Assembly: GCA_030248225.1 (NCBI GenBank)
Contig: JASANE010001501.1
Coordinates: 1 to 64,000 of the forward strand
Direction: 5' to 3'
DNA from: Trileptium ribeirensis
Taxonomy: Eukaryota > Nematoda > Enoplea > Enoplida > Thoracostomopsidae
Length of the DNA stretch: 64,000 bases
Below are positions 11,201 through 22,275 of this stretch, one piece after another. Within the stretch, counting starts at the first letter, position 1. Every line of letters starts with the position of its first letter. The position numbers were made by a program, and so were the translations under genes. A model generated the notes under the pieces. The model was given only the letters and a program-made list of their open reading frames with translations. It was not told the origin of the DNA and did not search any database.

Positions 11201-11890
11201 TAAAGCGTCATTCCTTGAATTTTAAGCTAACTCATAAATAAAATGCCATCTGCCTGTACTTATAGATGGGCAGAACCAAGGCCTTGCCCGTCCAGCTTGA
11301 CTTCAGAAGGTAAGGCCCTTGACCTGCATTCAAATTTTTCTCTAACGGTTCACTTATCTTTACTGGAATATGGTTATATATATATTTTAAATCATAATGC
11401 ATTATTTGAAATCTGTGACGTGTCCCACAATGCGTACCTACGGTGGCGCACATTTAGACCCTGTCGCACTTTAGAATCAATAACTGACGCACATTACGTG
11501 CTTTGTCGCAGATTAAGTGTATCCTCAAAAATCGGATGTATCTTTTTATGGGATTAACTTACAAAATTTTTAGAAAATCCACAGACTTCCTGACATCGTA
11601 ACCATCATTTTGAGCTATAAAACATTACATTTCAACTTACAGAAATCATTTTATGTTTAAATTTGCATAAGCACGCAAATTGAAACACACCAGAATTTAG
11701 TTTAGGTATTTTGCAAGTTACGTATGTTTCGTGCCACAAATAAAATACTTATTATTCCAAGAAAACAATAACAAGCTCCCAATGTTAGCGCAACAAGCTA
11801 TCAGATGATGTGTCGAACATTTATTTAGTACGATTGTTCGTGAAGTTATGCCATGAATTTTTGTGTGACGCACATTTAACTCCTTTACTA
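11201..11890. other. Right subterminal region of the 8.1 kb element
   Basis: Sites of form TGGCGCAC, TGTCGCAC, TGACGCAC and TGTCGCAG lie at 11444, 11463, 11485 and 11504. Another TGACGCAC lies inside the right inverted repeat near 11864. All point the same way, and most are followed by an ATTTAG/TTTAG/ATTA tail. They resemble transposase-binding repeats. Otherwise the sequence is AT-rich and non-coding. Confidence 0.65.
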
Positions 11891-12185
11891 TATAAGGAAC
11901 TTAGCTTATGCTGTGACTAAGGCATAGGCTTAGTATATATACTGAGAACGGCATGGAGTGCATCTTATTTCCGTCCCTCAGGGTTATTTGGGACTTAGTT
12001 GCAGTGGCAAGTGGAATGACGGAAACCTTCGAATTGAAGGACAAGCCGAAACTATTACCACACTTCCTATTATTTTACATATATGACAGGGTACTCGTAC
12101 TGAGCGTGTAGTTTTTTTTTAACAACAATATTTTTATTTAAAAATGTACACATATATAGCATACAGTAATCAAATAAAAAATAAA

Positions 12186-12709
12186 TCAGATAGGGTTTAA
12201 TCCTCTTATATCTGATTGTAGGTTTCTATTGTAATGCAAAAATTGTTCCAGGTTAACTTTTTTCAGAAGGGTTCTGAATGATTTAGTATTCGGTGATTGA
12301 ATTAACGGCTTACCATCAACGTACTCAGGTAATGAGTTCCATGCATCGATAACGCGGACAGAAAAAGAGTGTTTTAATATATTTGTTTTAAATTTCCTTT
12401 TTATCAATTTTTTTGAATGACCTCTAGTTCGGACAACGTCAGAAACAACAAATGATCGCTGACAGGCATCAACATTATTGTACAGACATTTATATGCCAT
12501 AACAAGATCAAAGTGCAAACGACGTAATTCCAATGGTTCGAGGCTAAACTTTTGTAATCTATCGAAGTAGGGTGCATAAGCCCATTTATTCTTTTCGTAT
12601 AGACGGCGTGTAAAGTACCGCTGAACGCGTTCTATCAAATCAATATCGCCTAGGTAACACGGAGACCACACCTGTGAGGCATATTCCAAATGAGGTCTTA
12701 CATAAGTGA
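12186..12709 (-). pseudogene. LINE ORF2, C-terminal segment
   Basis: This continues the reverse transcriptase frame after the inserted element and ends at 12186. It reads YITYVRPHLEYASQVWSP, then RVQRYFTRRLYEKN, then VIDAWNSLPEYV and a C-terminal tail, the usual thumb/C-terminal region of CR1/Jockey-type ORF2. Joined in register with LLCAY at 15210-15225, it restores an uninterrupted family-like sequence once the 2494 bp insertion and one TA are ignored. That fixes the insertion point. Confidence 0.88.
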
Positions 12710-13766
12710 TATAGGAGATACGCCAAAAGTGCGTCACACCCCAAAGTGCGTCAGTCATTTTTGTTTCCACACGTAAAATTTTTATCTCTAAAGATAGATC
12801 ATTATTATTGGTATCAGAATTAAGCTTGTTGTCAGCTGCATATTTTAGTGTTATTTTTGAATTATTTCGGTTTCTATAAATTTTATTACGCTGGACTTTA
12901 TTGTTTTTTTTTGGAAAAAAGAAGAAAAAGGTAAGTGCGGTCGTAACGAAATTGTCTTAGCATTTTTGGTCATATCTTGACCAATTTTTGTGCGATTTCG
13001 CCAAACTTTTTTTTTATTTGCTGCCCATCTTGCGTTCTATGTCTCCATATAAAATGTTTTTCTTCTAAAAATTGTTATGTTACCTAAAATACCATTTTTA
13101 AAAGTACACCCCAAAGTGCGTCAAAATACCTAATGTGCGTCATTTTTTATTTGTTCTGTATTGGTGCATTCTTGTGGTGCCCTAAAGTGCGTCATTTATA
13201 TTTATATATATTTCGATCCTGAAAATTTCGGATGTTACTACGAATTCAACCATCCGGTGGTAGAGGCACTGCAGGCGAATATCACTTTAGTGGGTTGAAT
13301 ATAGGCATGGCGATATAGACTGTGACTGTATAAAATATAGGCTGGGCATCCTAAGACTAAATACTCAACGCTTCAATGCACCCTGTGCTATCACTAAGCT
13401 AAATCAACCAATTGTCTCAATCGTTTAGCTTACCTATAACATTTAGGCTTTAAGTCGTATATAATGGAATGCAAGTTAATCTTTAGTTATACATAGATGA
13501 GGCGTACTGTTTTGCTGTTGAATCTTTATCTCTTTGGAATTAAAACTACGTTTGGTAGGGTGACTTTACTAAAAATCACATTGTTTTGTAATGATATTGT
13601 CTGTATATTACCATGAGCTGAGTACGGTTCGGCACGAAAATTTTTTCCCTTTTCACACCAACCAAAATATTTATCACAACAACACTGCGTCAATTTTTGC
13701 CTCCTATTCTTTCTTGTGTACAAGTTTCCCCGGTCGGACTCATCTTCCATAAAGACCAACCTGGTT

Positions 13767-13972
13767 AAGTGCTATATTTGTGGGATCAGCAAGATGGTTA
13801 AAGTCAAGCAGCTATCTCGAGATGTGGTAAAACGCCTCAGGTACAAAACAGTACGGTAAAAATTTGCCAGAAATGCAGTGGATACAGTGCACGGATTGCG
13901 GGATGGCAGCATGAAAATTGTGGCGGAGTATCCACAAAGCGATACTTTTTTTGTCCTAACGGTTCAGCTTGA
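13767..13972 (+). pseudogene. PHD-like finger remnant of pogo-type transposase
   Basis: The + strand encodes CYICGISK (from 13770), MQWIQCTDCG (from 13873) and, one frame on, WQHENCGGVSTKRYFFCPNG (from 13904) ending in TGA at 13970-13972. The last part aligns with WQHDDCGGIATKRFLFVNP of the transposase tail in the 8.1 kb element, and both stop at the same point. A frameshift between 13897 and 13904 and other damage make it non-functional. This shared module ties the 2.5 kb and 8.1 kb elements to one family. Confidence 0.7.
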
Positions 13973-14111
13973 ATTGCCTTTAAAGGTTAACATTCTTATA
14001 TGCTATTGCGGTATTTGTTTCAATTCCATATTTGTCACTTCATTTTATTTTTGGGACTTTCAGTCAAAAATTCAATATTTTTCAGTTTTTATTTTTTGCC
14101 ATTTTATGCGT

Positions 14112-14686
14112 CATTTACCTTAAGATGTGTGCACCTAGGGCCGGGTTCTGTCACAGAGACCACTCCGGACCGTGACATAAACGTACGCCTTGGCATAGTC
14201 GAGTTCGGCCCTTGCTGAATAAAACACAGCCTAGCTAGCTTAGTACGAACGTACGGGCCTGTCTCGGCCCTATATAATGTCCCCATAGTCCGCGTCGGTT
14301 ATGCAAAAATATTTATTTAGCCGACACAACCCGCGATCTTTTATTTCCAAAAATTTAAGCGACAATCAGCCAGCAAGTACGAACCGTGGTACACGTTACT
14401 TTAGGTGACTTAAAAGCGCCAGGTTTTATTCTTTATTTTATGTCATACTGTTCTGTAGCTAGCTAAACAAGTAACGCGTTCCGTTTTTTGGCGGCTTTTC
14501 AAAAAGTCGGGACTGGCCTGTGTGAAAATTTTAAAGCCGAGCTCGGCTGTTAGCTACGTTTTACAAGAGCCTAGAGCGGCCCTAAAAATGTCACAATGGC
14601 AAGAAGCGATTAGTCAAAACCGACCCTAGAGCCGCAGTAGGCCGTGACAAAACACGGCCCTAGGTGCATACATTTTAAGGTAAATG
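14112..14686. mobile_element. MITE nested in the 2.5 kb element (575 bp)
   Basis: Inverted ends match over about 45 bp with few mismatches: left CATTTACCTTAAGATGTG, right (reverse complement) CATTTACCTTAAAATGTA, both followed by GCACCTAGGGCCG. The interior is richer in GC and has repeated GGCCCTA/CGGCCC motifs. No ORF of note. The target duplication is not certain, so the superfamily is open. Confidence 0.82.
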
Positions 14687-15205
14687 GCGAATTACAGGCT
14701 CTCCAAAACCTACTATAGGTTATTTTTTGTAAATAAGATTGGATAATATCGAACTGACAAGATCTGCATACGGCATGCTGGAAACAATGTCTTCCTAGTG
14801 GAAAACCCATACAAGTCATATTAAGGGACTTTTATAAGAGTTGGACATGTTATAATTTTGCAACTGAAATTTCAATACGATGCGTGATATTAGGACTTGA
14901 TATATTCTTCTGACGCAGAATAGGAACTGATTGACGCACATTAAGATAGGGGTAACGCACATTAGGGTAGATGTCCTAATGTGCGTCAAAGAAAGATTCC
15001 CCCAAGCTTTTGGTCAGTTTGTGGGCCAAAGTACTAGGCACGGGAGATATTTTTTGCAAGATAACAGAAAAGTGTCCGAGGAAGTAGCAGTTCAAATTTT
15101 GCGCATAAAACCCTACTTACTAATCTAATATTTTAGCTGAAGTTTGAACTATTTTTTTTTATTTTTTTCCTGCTTTTTTCTGACGCACTTTAGGCGCATC
15201 TCCTA

Positions 15206-17588
15206 TATAGGCGCATAGAAGAGTATCCGGGTCTGAGGTAAGAAAACAACGAAATAAAATATTTATAACTTTATACGCTTTAGAAGCGATCATAGCGCAA
15301 TGAGAATTAGTTTTCATCGTCTTATCAACGATAATTCCTAAGTCTTTGCATTGGTTCACTAATGAAATTGGTTGACCACTCAAGGAGTAGTCCACATTAG
15401 TTTGAGGCTGTCCTAAACGTAACAGGTTACATTTAGGGGACGAGATAGGGAGTTGCCACTTACGTGACCACTCCTCAATCGAGTCCAGAGCACTTTGTAG
15501 CGCATCAGTTTGAAAAGACTAGTTGAGTGGAGAATAATGAACATACAATTTGACATCATCAGCAAATATTTTACAAGTCACATCAGACAATTCGTTAACA
15601 ATGTCATTTATATACAATAAGAACAAGGTAGGTCCCAGTACACTCCCTTGGGGTACTCCAGATGTTACATCAAGATAAGGTGAAAAAGCACTGTTCACTT
15701 TGACCCGAAATTTTCTACGAGTTACAAAAGATCTAAGCCATGATTTCAAGTGATTTTTTATTCCAAATGATGTTAACTTATCAATTAATTTACTATGAGA
15801 AACCGTATCAAACGCTTTAGCAAAGTCAATATACACAATATCTACGTTATTCCCTAAATCTAGAGACATTGACCAATCATCAAAACATTCGAGAAGCTGC
15901 GTACATGTGGATTTTTTAGCTAGAAAACCGTGTTGTTCTGCAGAAACAAGATTGTTGGCGTGCAAGTAGCTTAAGATTGTCGAATTTATGATCGATTCCA
16001 TAATTTTTGCGCAGTTCGATAGCAAAGAAATAGGTCGATAGTTAGTTGGATCGGACGCTGATCCCTTCTTATAAACAGCAACAACGTCCGAACACAACCT
16101 TGAATTAGGCACAACATTATTTACAAAAGACTGTTCAAAAATGTGAGACAATGGGTAACACAAAACATCTCGAAGTTGTTTCAAGAAAAATTGTGAAAAC
16201 AAGTCCGGAGAATGACTGTTTTTGTTTTTCAGATCACCCATAAACTTATGTACAATCGCAGGGGTAAAGGTTATCCAAGATAACGAACAACCATTCGGTG
16301 GGTCGTGTATATATGATGAGCAGTCATTGTCAGTCGTGAAAACCTGTTTGAATGCTTTAGCTAAAGTTAACGACCGTTCTCTATCATCGGTAACGAGGTG
16401 GCCGTTGTTCGTTCTTAAAGCACCAATACCGCTCTTACTAAAGCATTTGTTGTTGACATATTTGAAAAGTTTCCTACGATTAACACCAGTTAAAATTTTG
16501 TGTTCGCGATTTTTAAGGAAAGATAAAATTGCTGCACTGCATTTTTTGGACATAGCTTTGTATTCGGAAAAATCTTTCGAAACTTTACACTTTCTCCAGA
16601 GTTTTGCTTTACTAGAGAGAAGCTTTCTAATATGATTTGGATATTTTCGCTTAGGTCCTGTGTTGCAACAATGGGTAAGGGGAACATATAATAAACACGC
16701 ATTATACAATATATTATAAAAGCAATTCCACTTTTCTTCAATGGTATAAACACTATGTAATAAAAGATCCCAATCAAACGACGCAAGGTAAGACTTAAGC
16801 AATGAAAAATTAGTTTTTGAGAAATTAAATTTAAGTTTTGAGCTATGATTTACATCAGTAAAATTGCCAGTGATCGACAAGTTTATAGAAACGTGGTCAG
16901 AATTTGCAAAACATTCGTCACTTTCAACCGAGGGTACATTTAATGGCGAGGTAGTGAGAACTAAATCGAGAATGTTGTTTCCTCGTGTGCTAAAGTTAAC
17001 TAACTGTTCAAGTCCAGCTTCATTAACTTGAGTCATGAACGTATCATTCAATACAGAGTGTGGCCATGATTTTGATAATCAATTTATATCCGGAAGGTTA
17101 AAGTCTCCAAGAATTGTTGCAGGCCATGAGACATCGCACGCACGAGTCAGGATATTCATCAGTTCAATTAGATAATTGGAATCATAAAACGGGGGACGAT
17201 ATACACAAATTAGTCTATGTTTTGTTGGTATTAGTAGATCAATAGACACTAGTTCAACAGATTCATTAATGTTTTCGTAATGCAGTTCGATATGCTTAAT
17301 GGTCGATTTAACAAATAGTATGACGCCCCCTCCTCTCCTATTGACTCTGTCTTTGCGAATGATCCTATATGCATTTCCAGTTTCAAACATTGAGTTGGGA
17401 ACAGTGTCATTGAGCCAGGTTTCTGTGATTGCAATGATGTCATAGTTAGACGAAGTCAAGAGCACGTCGAGATCACAAAGTTTATTCATGATGCTGCGAG
17501 CGTTGAAATATTTGATTTTGAATGTCGATTTACCAGATTGTGATTTTGCCAGTGGAGCAGCGATGGCAGGAGAATTAAACCCGACATT
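15206..17588 (-). pseudogene. LINE ORF2: APE endonuclease and reverse transcriptase
   Basis: The - strand frame runs through the endonuclease (DIIAITETWLNDT, RRGGGVILFVK, ILGDFNLPDIN, NSDHVSINLS) and then the RT (VYKKGSASDPTNYRPISLL, DIVYIDFAKAFDTVSHSKL, GVPQGSVLGPTLFLLYIND, KIFADDVKLY). Endonuclease Asp/His boxes and the RT FADD catalytic box are present. Two nonsense codons break it: TGA at 17079-17081 just after GDFNLPDIN, and TAG at 15519-15521 just after FADDVKLYVHYSPLN. The protein nicked target DNA and copied its RNA into it. The start is not certain; the frame opens near the end of ORF1. Confidence 0.88.
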
Positions 17589-18653
17589 TAGTTTAAATGT
17601 ACAATGAATTTGTTGTTTGCTTGTTGGACAGAGTAGTCAATTTCGGTGTACTTCCCTTTGATTAATTGGCCGTCTCTAAGGTCACAGTTGGTAAATATGA
17701 CTAATTTTTCGTTAACGACGACGTATTTGTTTCTATTGTTCGGAGTGGCGGACAGCTGTTTGTTGAGCTCCTTTGCTTTTTCGTGCAGAGCTGATAGTCG
17801 TCGTCGGTCTTCGTCGCTCATTGACCGTCGGAGATATATTCCCTTGTATTGGGCGTGGTTGCGAAGATTTTTCGCTTCATTGAGGACAGAGTTGACCACA
17901 GATGATGATGCCAGACGGAGTTTTAACAGCCTAGGACCGCGAGCGGTGTTGGGGCTGGTGCGGCGGCTGGGTGGATGGAGAAGTCCCATTCTGAATACTT
18001 GGTCGACAGTCGCAGAAGGATCGAGAAATTTGACGATCGATCGTGCCGCTTCGAGGTCGTTACCGTCCTCTGGGAGACCCTTCAATACTATGCAGCGGCG
18101 CCGCTGGATATCCTCGTCACTCGATGGAGGGGAAAAATAAACGGCCCGTTGTTGTTGTATTTCTGGCGGCCATCGCTGCGTATGAAGAAGAGTTTGCGTT
18201 GTTTTGATTGACGTTGAGTGGGTCGGTGTTGTTTGTGGCGTCGTGTGCCAGCGTTTTGATGGCATTTGTTGCCGTCTGCACAGCGGATGACAGTGTGGCG
18301 ACGTCTTCCTGTAGCTTTAGCAGAAGATCGAGGCCAGGACCATGTTCAAGTGCGTTTGTAGATGCGGGACTGGCTGCGTCGGTCGAGGTCGAAATCGGAC
18401 GCTGCTGTCGAATGACGGCGAGACATTTATGGCACAGAACGAGGATGCGATCCAACCCGTTGATCGATGTTGCGACCTCGGTCGGGATGCCGGCGCAGAA
18501 ATAGTGGACCCATTGGTCGCATCGATCGCAGATGAAGCAATCGTCTCCAGCGTCACAGTTGCAGTCGACACATTGAGGTGTTGGCAGCGTTGGGTCGGGG
18601 TCGATTGCGGGTTGATTGGCAGTACTGCGTCGGATTGGCGGAGAATGAATCAT
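17588..18653 (-). pseudogene. LINE ORF1: PHD finger plus RRM-like RNA-binding protein, frameshifted
   Basis: The first frame (18653-18117) starts MIHSPPIRR and has CVDCNCDAGDDCFICDRCDQ, then WVHYFCAGI and LCHKC, a C4HC3-type PHD finger. An Ala/Thr-rich linker follows. The second frame (to 17588) carries SSDEDIQRRRCIVLKGLPED, RGPRLLKLRL and KGIYLRRSMSDEDRRRLSAL, then a predicted helical region. This looks like the RRM-like and C-terminal parts of LINE ORF1 proteins. The frames meet near 18130-18165 through one indel. PHD fingers are known in ORF1 of CR1-type LINEs. The ORF1 stop is followed closely by ORF2. Confidence 0.8.
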
Positions 18654-18660
18654 TTTTTTA

Positions 18661-20700
18661 TTTTAGTTTCTGCAAGACTGTCAACACAATTTCAGTTTTC
18701 AAAGATATTACAAATCCCCCGGAAGATATACCCTGAGGCAGCCCCAATCTCCCTGAAGATTTGCATTGGAGAGTGCAAAAAACATGGGAATGCGAATGTA
18801 CCGCTACATCACTCTAAACTTGGGTCTATTACTGAATGCTCAATTATAGTTATCCTACTCAAGTCTAAACATCCTCCCCGAAGCTGCCAGCATAAACAAA
18901 ATACTTTGGCAGCACATCATCACTTCAGTTAACAGTACCAGTTCTCGCTAGAATACACGATAAAATGAAACCCCGCGGAATTACAAAAGCTAAACAAAGA
19001 GCCAGAGGGCGACACCCGTAAGAACACATTGGAAAATATAAATCTCATATTCCCGTAATGCGAAATGACTTTACATTATTTGTAACCAGCATCCATAGCT
19101 AGCTGAATTGTACGTTTCATCCACCGGTTAATATATTTTCGGATTTATGAAGTAGAGCTTATCAGCGAGCATGCATCAAGAAATATTCTATAATATACTA
19201 CTCAAGATAAAAACGAATCCATAACCTCTATCTGATACAAACCACAAATATGATATACCCCTACCAAAAACAAAATAGGACATAACAACATAAAGCCAAA
19301 AAGATATATCCATTTATCGCACTTTTTCACAAACATCTGCTTAAAGTACAATCCAAAAACTCTCACACAGACAACCTAGATCAGCTCCTGCATCAAATTA
19401 CAAAACTGCATCCCAAAAGAGGCGGCAGCCGGCCAAATCGCTCAAAAATATTATTTTGCAAGCAATCAGGGCAACGTGCCACGAGACCGAGACGCGATTT
19501 GGCAAGCTCTTCGGGAAAACCTGAGGACAAATTAGGAAACAATTAAATGCGCACCCTGAGCAAAAATTTCTGAAATAAACTGCGCTAGAACCTGACGAAA
19601 CTGGACAACAACCATATCACGCAGAAATGACGAATTCAGCTCTAAGGCGAACCTGATAACGGCTCTCATTCTCGGAAATCGTCAGTCATTCGAAAAACAT
19701 AATGTACCGCTGACGGCATCTGGACGGCCCTCAAAATCACCGAATCCTCGATGTATTCAGACGCTTCATGGATAACTCCACACCGTGATTATAGAATCTG
19801 CTGACATTATTATGTCCAGTCTAATACTAAGCAATTATGGCTTAAATAGCCGCATTACGGCGATAACCATGATTAAACAACAACCATCTATTTTGCGGTC
19901 CACAGTTCGAGCATATATGACTCGCTCACGTCACCATAATGGAAAGGAAAGACCAAAACGCGCTGGCGATATCTGACGCCTTTCGACCAGCGTGCCCTAA
20001 TGCCCGATACAAGCGACCGAATGATGTTCTTCGCGGCATCCATCAATTCCTCCGAACTTGTCCACTATTGATGAATTTGTTTGCTGCGCTGAAAGCCTCC
20101 CCCGTTAACTATTCCTTCCTCTCTTTTTACATTCTCTTTTTTGTTCCGATAGTAGCAAATTTTCATGAATACGATAACTCTGGGTTAAAGACACAAGATG
20201 ACTCCAGAACCTGGAACATAATACTTCTGCAAATCTGCAGATACCGCCTCTGCTCAAATTTCTGGAGCGTATCAATTGATACTTTCTCGCGCAGAGTAGC
20301 TCTTCATATTTCTGCTGATTAAACATATTTCACACCCTTGCGATGTGCTCTTCGTAGAACTATGCTGGCGATATTTCAAACAACACTCACACTCTTTCGT
20401 GCCCCAAGACTGTAAAACCTATGTTCATTTGGAAACTTTTTCGCGGAAACAGATAAGCTAATCTTCGATTTTTGGAGCAGAATCTTGATGCATGCTGCTA
20501 ATCTACATCAGAGGGTAAGTCGTCGATTAGGAGCATGTGCACGCCTGTAGTGCCGAATGGTGGACTTAGTATGCTGATCCTTTGTAACATGCGAACACTT
20601 AGATCAGTCCGTTTATAAGTATAAGAAGCGACCAATCATACGATCATACTTCTGCAAACCCCAACTGTTCAAGAAGAACTTCTACAAACAATACTGGAGC
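18661..20700. other. No recognisable gene; possible LINE 5' end at left
   Basis: About 2 kb directly upstream (in LINE orientation) of ORF1, so its first part could be LINE 5' UTR. Much of 18.9-19.8 kb is relatively rich in A and C on the + strand. Only short ORFs are present, none with a recognisable domain. Confidence 0.5.
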
Positions 20701-21550
20701 GCCGATGTCGTTTGAGATTATCCCCCCCCCCCCCCCCCTTCTTCTCCGGTTGCCCCCCCCGCGATCTCACTTTGCTGCCGATAACTTCTCCACTCCGCGC
20801 GCGCCCCCGTCGTCTTTTTTTCGTCGTCCCCCCCCCCCCCCCCCCTCCTTTCTTCCTACATCGTCCACACATCATATCTGCACCGGCATCAACCGCTAAA
20901 TCTCCATCCGCGCCAACATCAAGGCGCGCCTCTACCAACGACGGGCGTCAAGACGATCCCCTCCAACATCAAATCCGACGGTCGCCAGACTCGGCAGATC
21001 GCACCATCGTCCCCAGCAGACAACCGATACGGTCGCGGGTTTGGCTGCACCGGCTCCAACCCCCCCCCCCCCCCCCCCCCCACCATATCTATCATCACTC
21101 TCACTCACACCGCCGAACCAAAGGAAGAAACTAAAAACAAGAGGAGGGGAGCGCCCGACGCGAGACTACATCCAGCGACGAGCCCAACCCCACCCCAATA
21201 ACGCGAGCCCACCCGACCAAACCCCAGCCAAACAAGCAGAGACAACGAAACCGCCCCAAACCCACTACCAAAACCCCACACACCGAAAAGAACCAACTCA
21301 AAAAACACAACAAAAACCTAACACAAAATATAACCAAAAACAAAACACAAAAAAAATCATACCACCATATCCAGATAAAAAACACACCAACACTTCAAAA
21401 TCAAAAAATACAAACACTCCAACAACACAACCCCAAAACAAACAACAAAAAGCCAAAAAACACACCCAACCACCAAAACTACAAACAAAAAAACACCCCA
21501 CAACACACAACACACACCAACAAACAACAAACAACCCCATGTATTCATAT
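20700..21550. repeat. Poly-C tracts grading into an A/C-only stretch
   Basis: Long C runs (about 15-20) occur at 20723-20740, 20828-20846 and 21061-21080. From about 21130 to 21540 the + strand is almost only A and C, with very few G or T, and then returns abruptly to normal sequence. ORFs here on either strand are composition effects. This may be a true low-complexity sequence or a base-calling/assembly artefact. Confidence 0.85.
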
Positions 21551-22275
21551 TGCCATAAAATGTCAATATCAAAAATATAATTCTCGATTCACTGAAAAGA
21601 AAACATAAGGAGTGTTTGCCTAGAATACAGTTTCATAACCATCCACCTAGCAGTGACATTGTCTATAAGAAGTATGAAGAACTTGCTAAGTTTCCTGCCA
21701 AAATTTTGATAGCGTGACACCACGCAACTACACCAGCTCCCAGCTTAAACACAAAATCTAAAGCCAAATAAGATTTATTTTGTACATTTATATATATATA
21801 TATATACTTTGCGTCCGCAATAAATGTAGCCAACAGAACAGATACACCAAGCACCGTAGACTGTGATATGTCATCTACAGTATGAATTAAAATAACTTAA
21901 AATCTCAATGCACATGTGATGAGAGCTCAATTTATCCAAACCCCATATCAGTATGGGTTTTAAGAAATGCATGCCCATTGATCTGGCAATGAAGTGTGTA
22001 ACAAAGCTGGAGATCGATCCATGTGAACAAGGTAATTACCCAAGGCACAGGCGGGCGATTACAAAAATGTTTGAGCCGAAAATTTATAGTTGTCCACCGG
22101 CCAAAACCTTTTTAAGGCGCCCACTAAAATGCACGAACCATCTAGTCTACTAAACAGTTTTCATTTAATTGACAGAACCACGAAGCGACCTCTAAAAAGA
22201 AATCGCCTAGTTATTTCAACTGAAGGTGTAAACAGCAGCAAGAAGTCTGTGCAAAGCTCAATAAAGGAGACCTTT
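21551..22275. other. No supported gene
   Basis: Ordinary AT-rich sequence with short ORFs (for example 21953-22153 and 22090-22398 on +) that match no family I recognise. A TA microsatellite sits near 21787-21806. Confidence 0.5.

Larger units (their letters stand above)
3772..11890. mobile_element. 8.1 kb TA-flanked pogo-like DNA transposon (nested composite)
   Basis: The ends are inverted repeats: left TAGTAAAGGAGCCAAATGTG, right (reverse complement) TAGTAAAGGAGTTAAATGTG, extending about 35 bp with mismatches. They are flanked by TA at 3770-3771 and 11891-11892, the target duplication of Tc1/mariner/pogo elements. Inside on the - strand is a broken pogo/Tigger-type transposase (about 3959-5860) with a PHD-like tail. 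The element is itself invaded by a related element (7409-10144) and a Harbinger-type MITE (10693-11200). Without these it would be about 4.9 kb. Subterminal TGNCGCAC sites cluster near the right end. The element is inactive as read here. Confidence 0.85.
12712..15205. mobile_element. 2.5 kb TA-flanked element inserted in LINE ORF2
   Basis: Inverted ends: left TAGGAGATACGCCAAAAGTG, right (reverse complement) TAGGAGATGCGCCTAAAGTG. They are flanked by TA (12710-12711, 15206-15207). The empty site is confirmed because removing the element restores the LINE ORF2 reading frame. Ten GTGCGTCA-type sites lie near the ends. On the left they are at 12729, 12746, 13116, 13135 and 13187. On the right they are at 14911 (variant), 14932, 14953, 14981 and 15181. 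A remnant of the PHD-like transposase tail lies at 13767-13972. A 575 bp MITE is nested at 14112-14686. It is an internally deleted relative of the 8.1 kb element. Confidence 0.9.
12112..18660 (-). mobile_element. CR1/Jockey-like non-LTR retrotransposon, split by a DNA transposon
   Basis: On the - strand, ORF1 (18653-17588) precedes ORF2 (about 17520-12186). The 3' end is a T9 run on + (A9 tail on -) at 12112-12120. ORF1 has a PHD-type finger and an RRM-like region. ORF2 has an APE endonuclease and a reverse transcriptase. The copy is dead: ORF1 is frameshifted near 18130-18165, and ORF2 has a TGA at 17079-17081 and a TAG at 15519-15521. A 2.5 kb TA-flanked element at 12712-15205 separates the last ~175 residues. 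The 5' boundary is uncertain and target duplications were not identified. Confidence 0.88.

Noticed and set aside
13526..13759. - strand ORF with CCCDKYFGWCEKG
   Set aside because: Cys-rich, but opposite in strand to the PHD remnant in the same element and not matched to any family. Left unassigned.
20669..21580. Long ORFs on both strands in the C- and A/C-rich stretch
   Set aside because: Open only because of extreme composition. Pro-, Gly- or Lys/Thr-rich translations with no domain.
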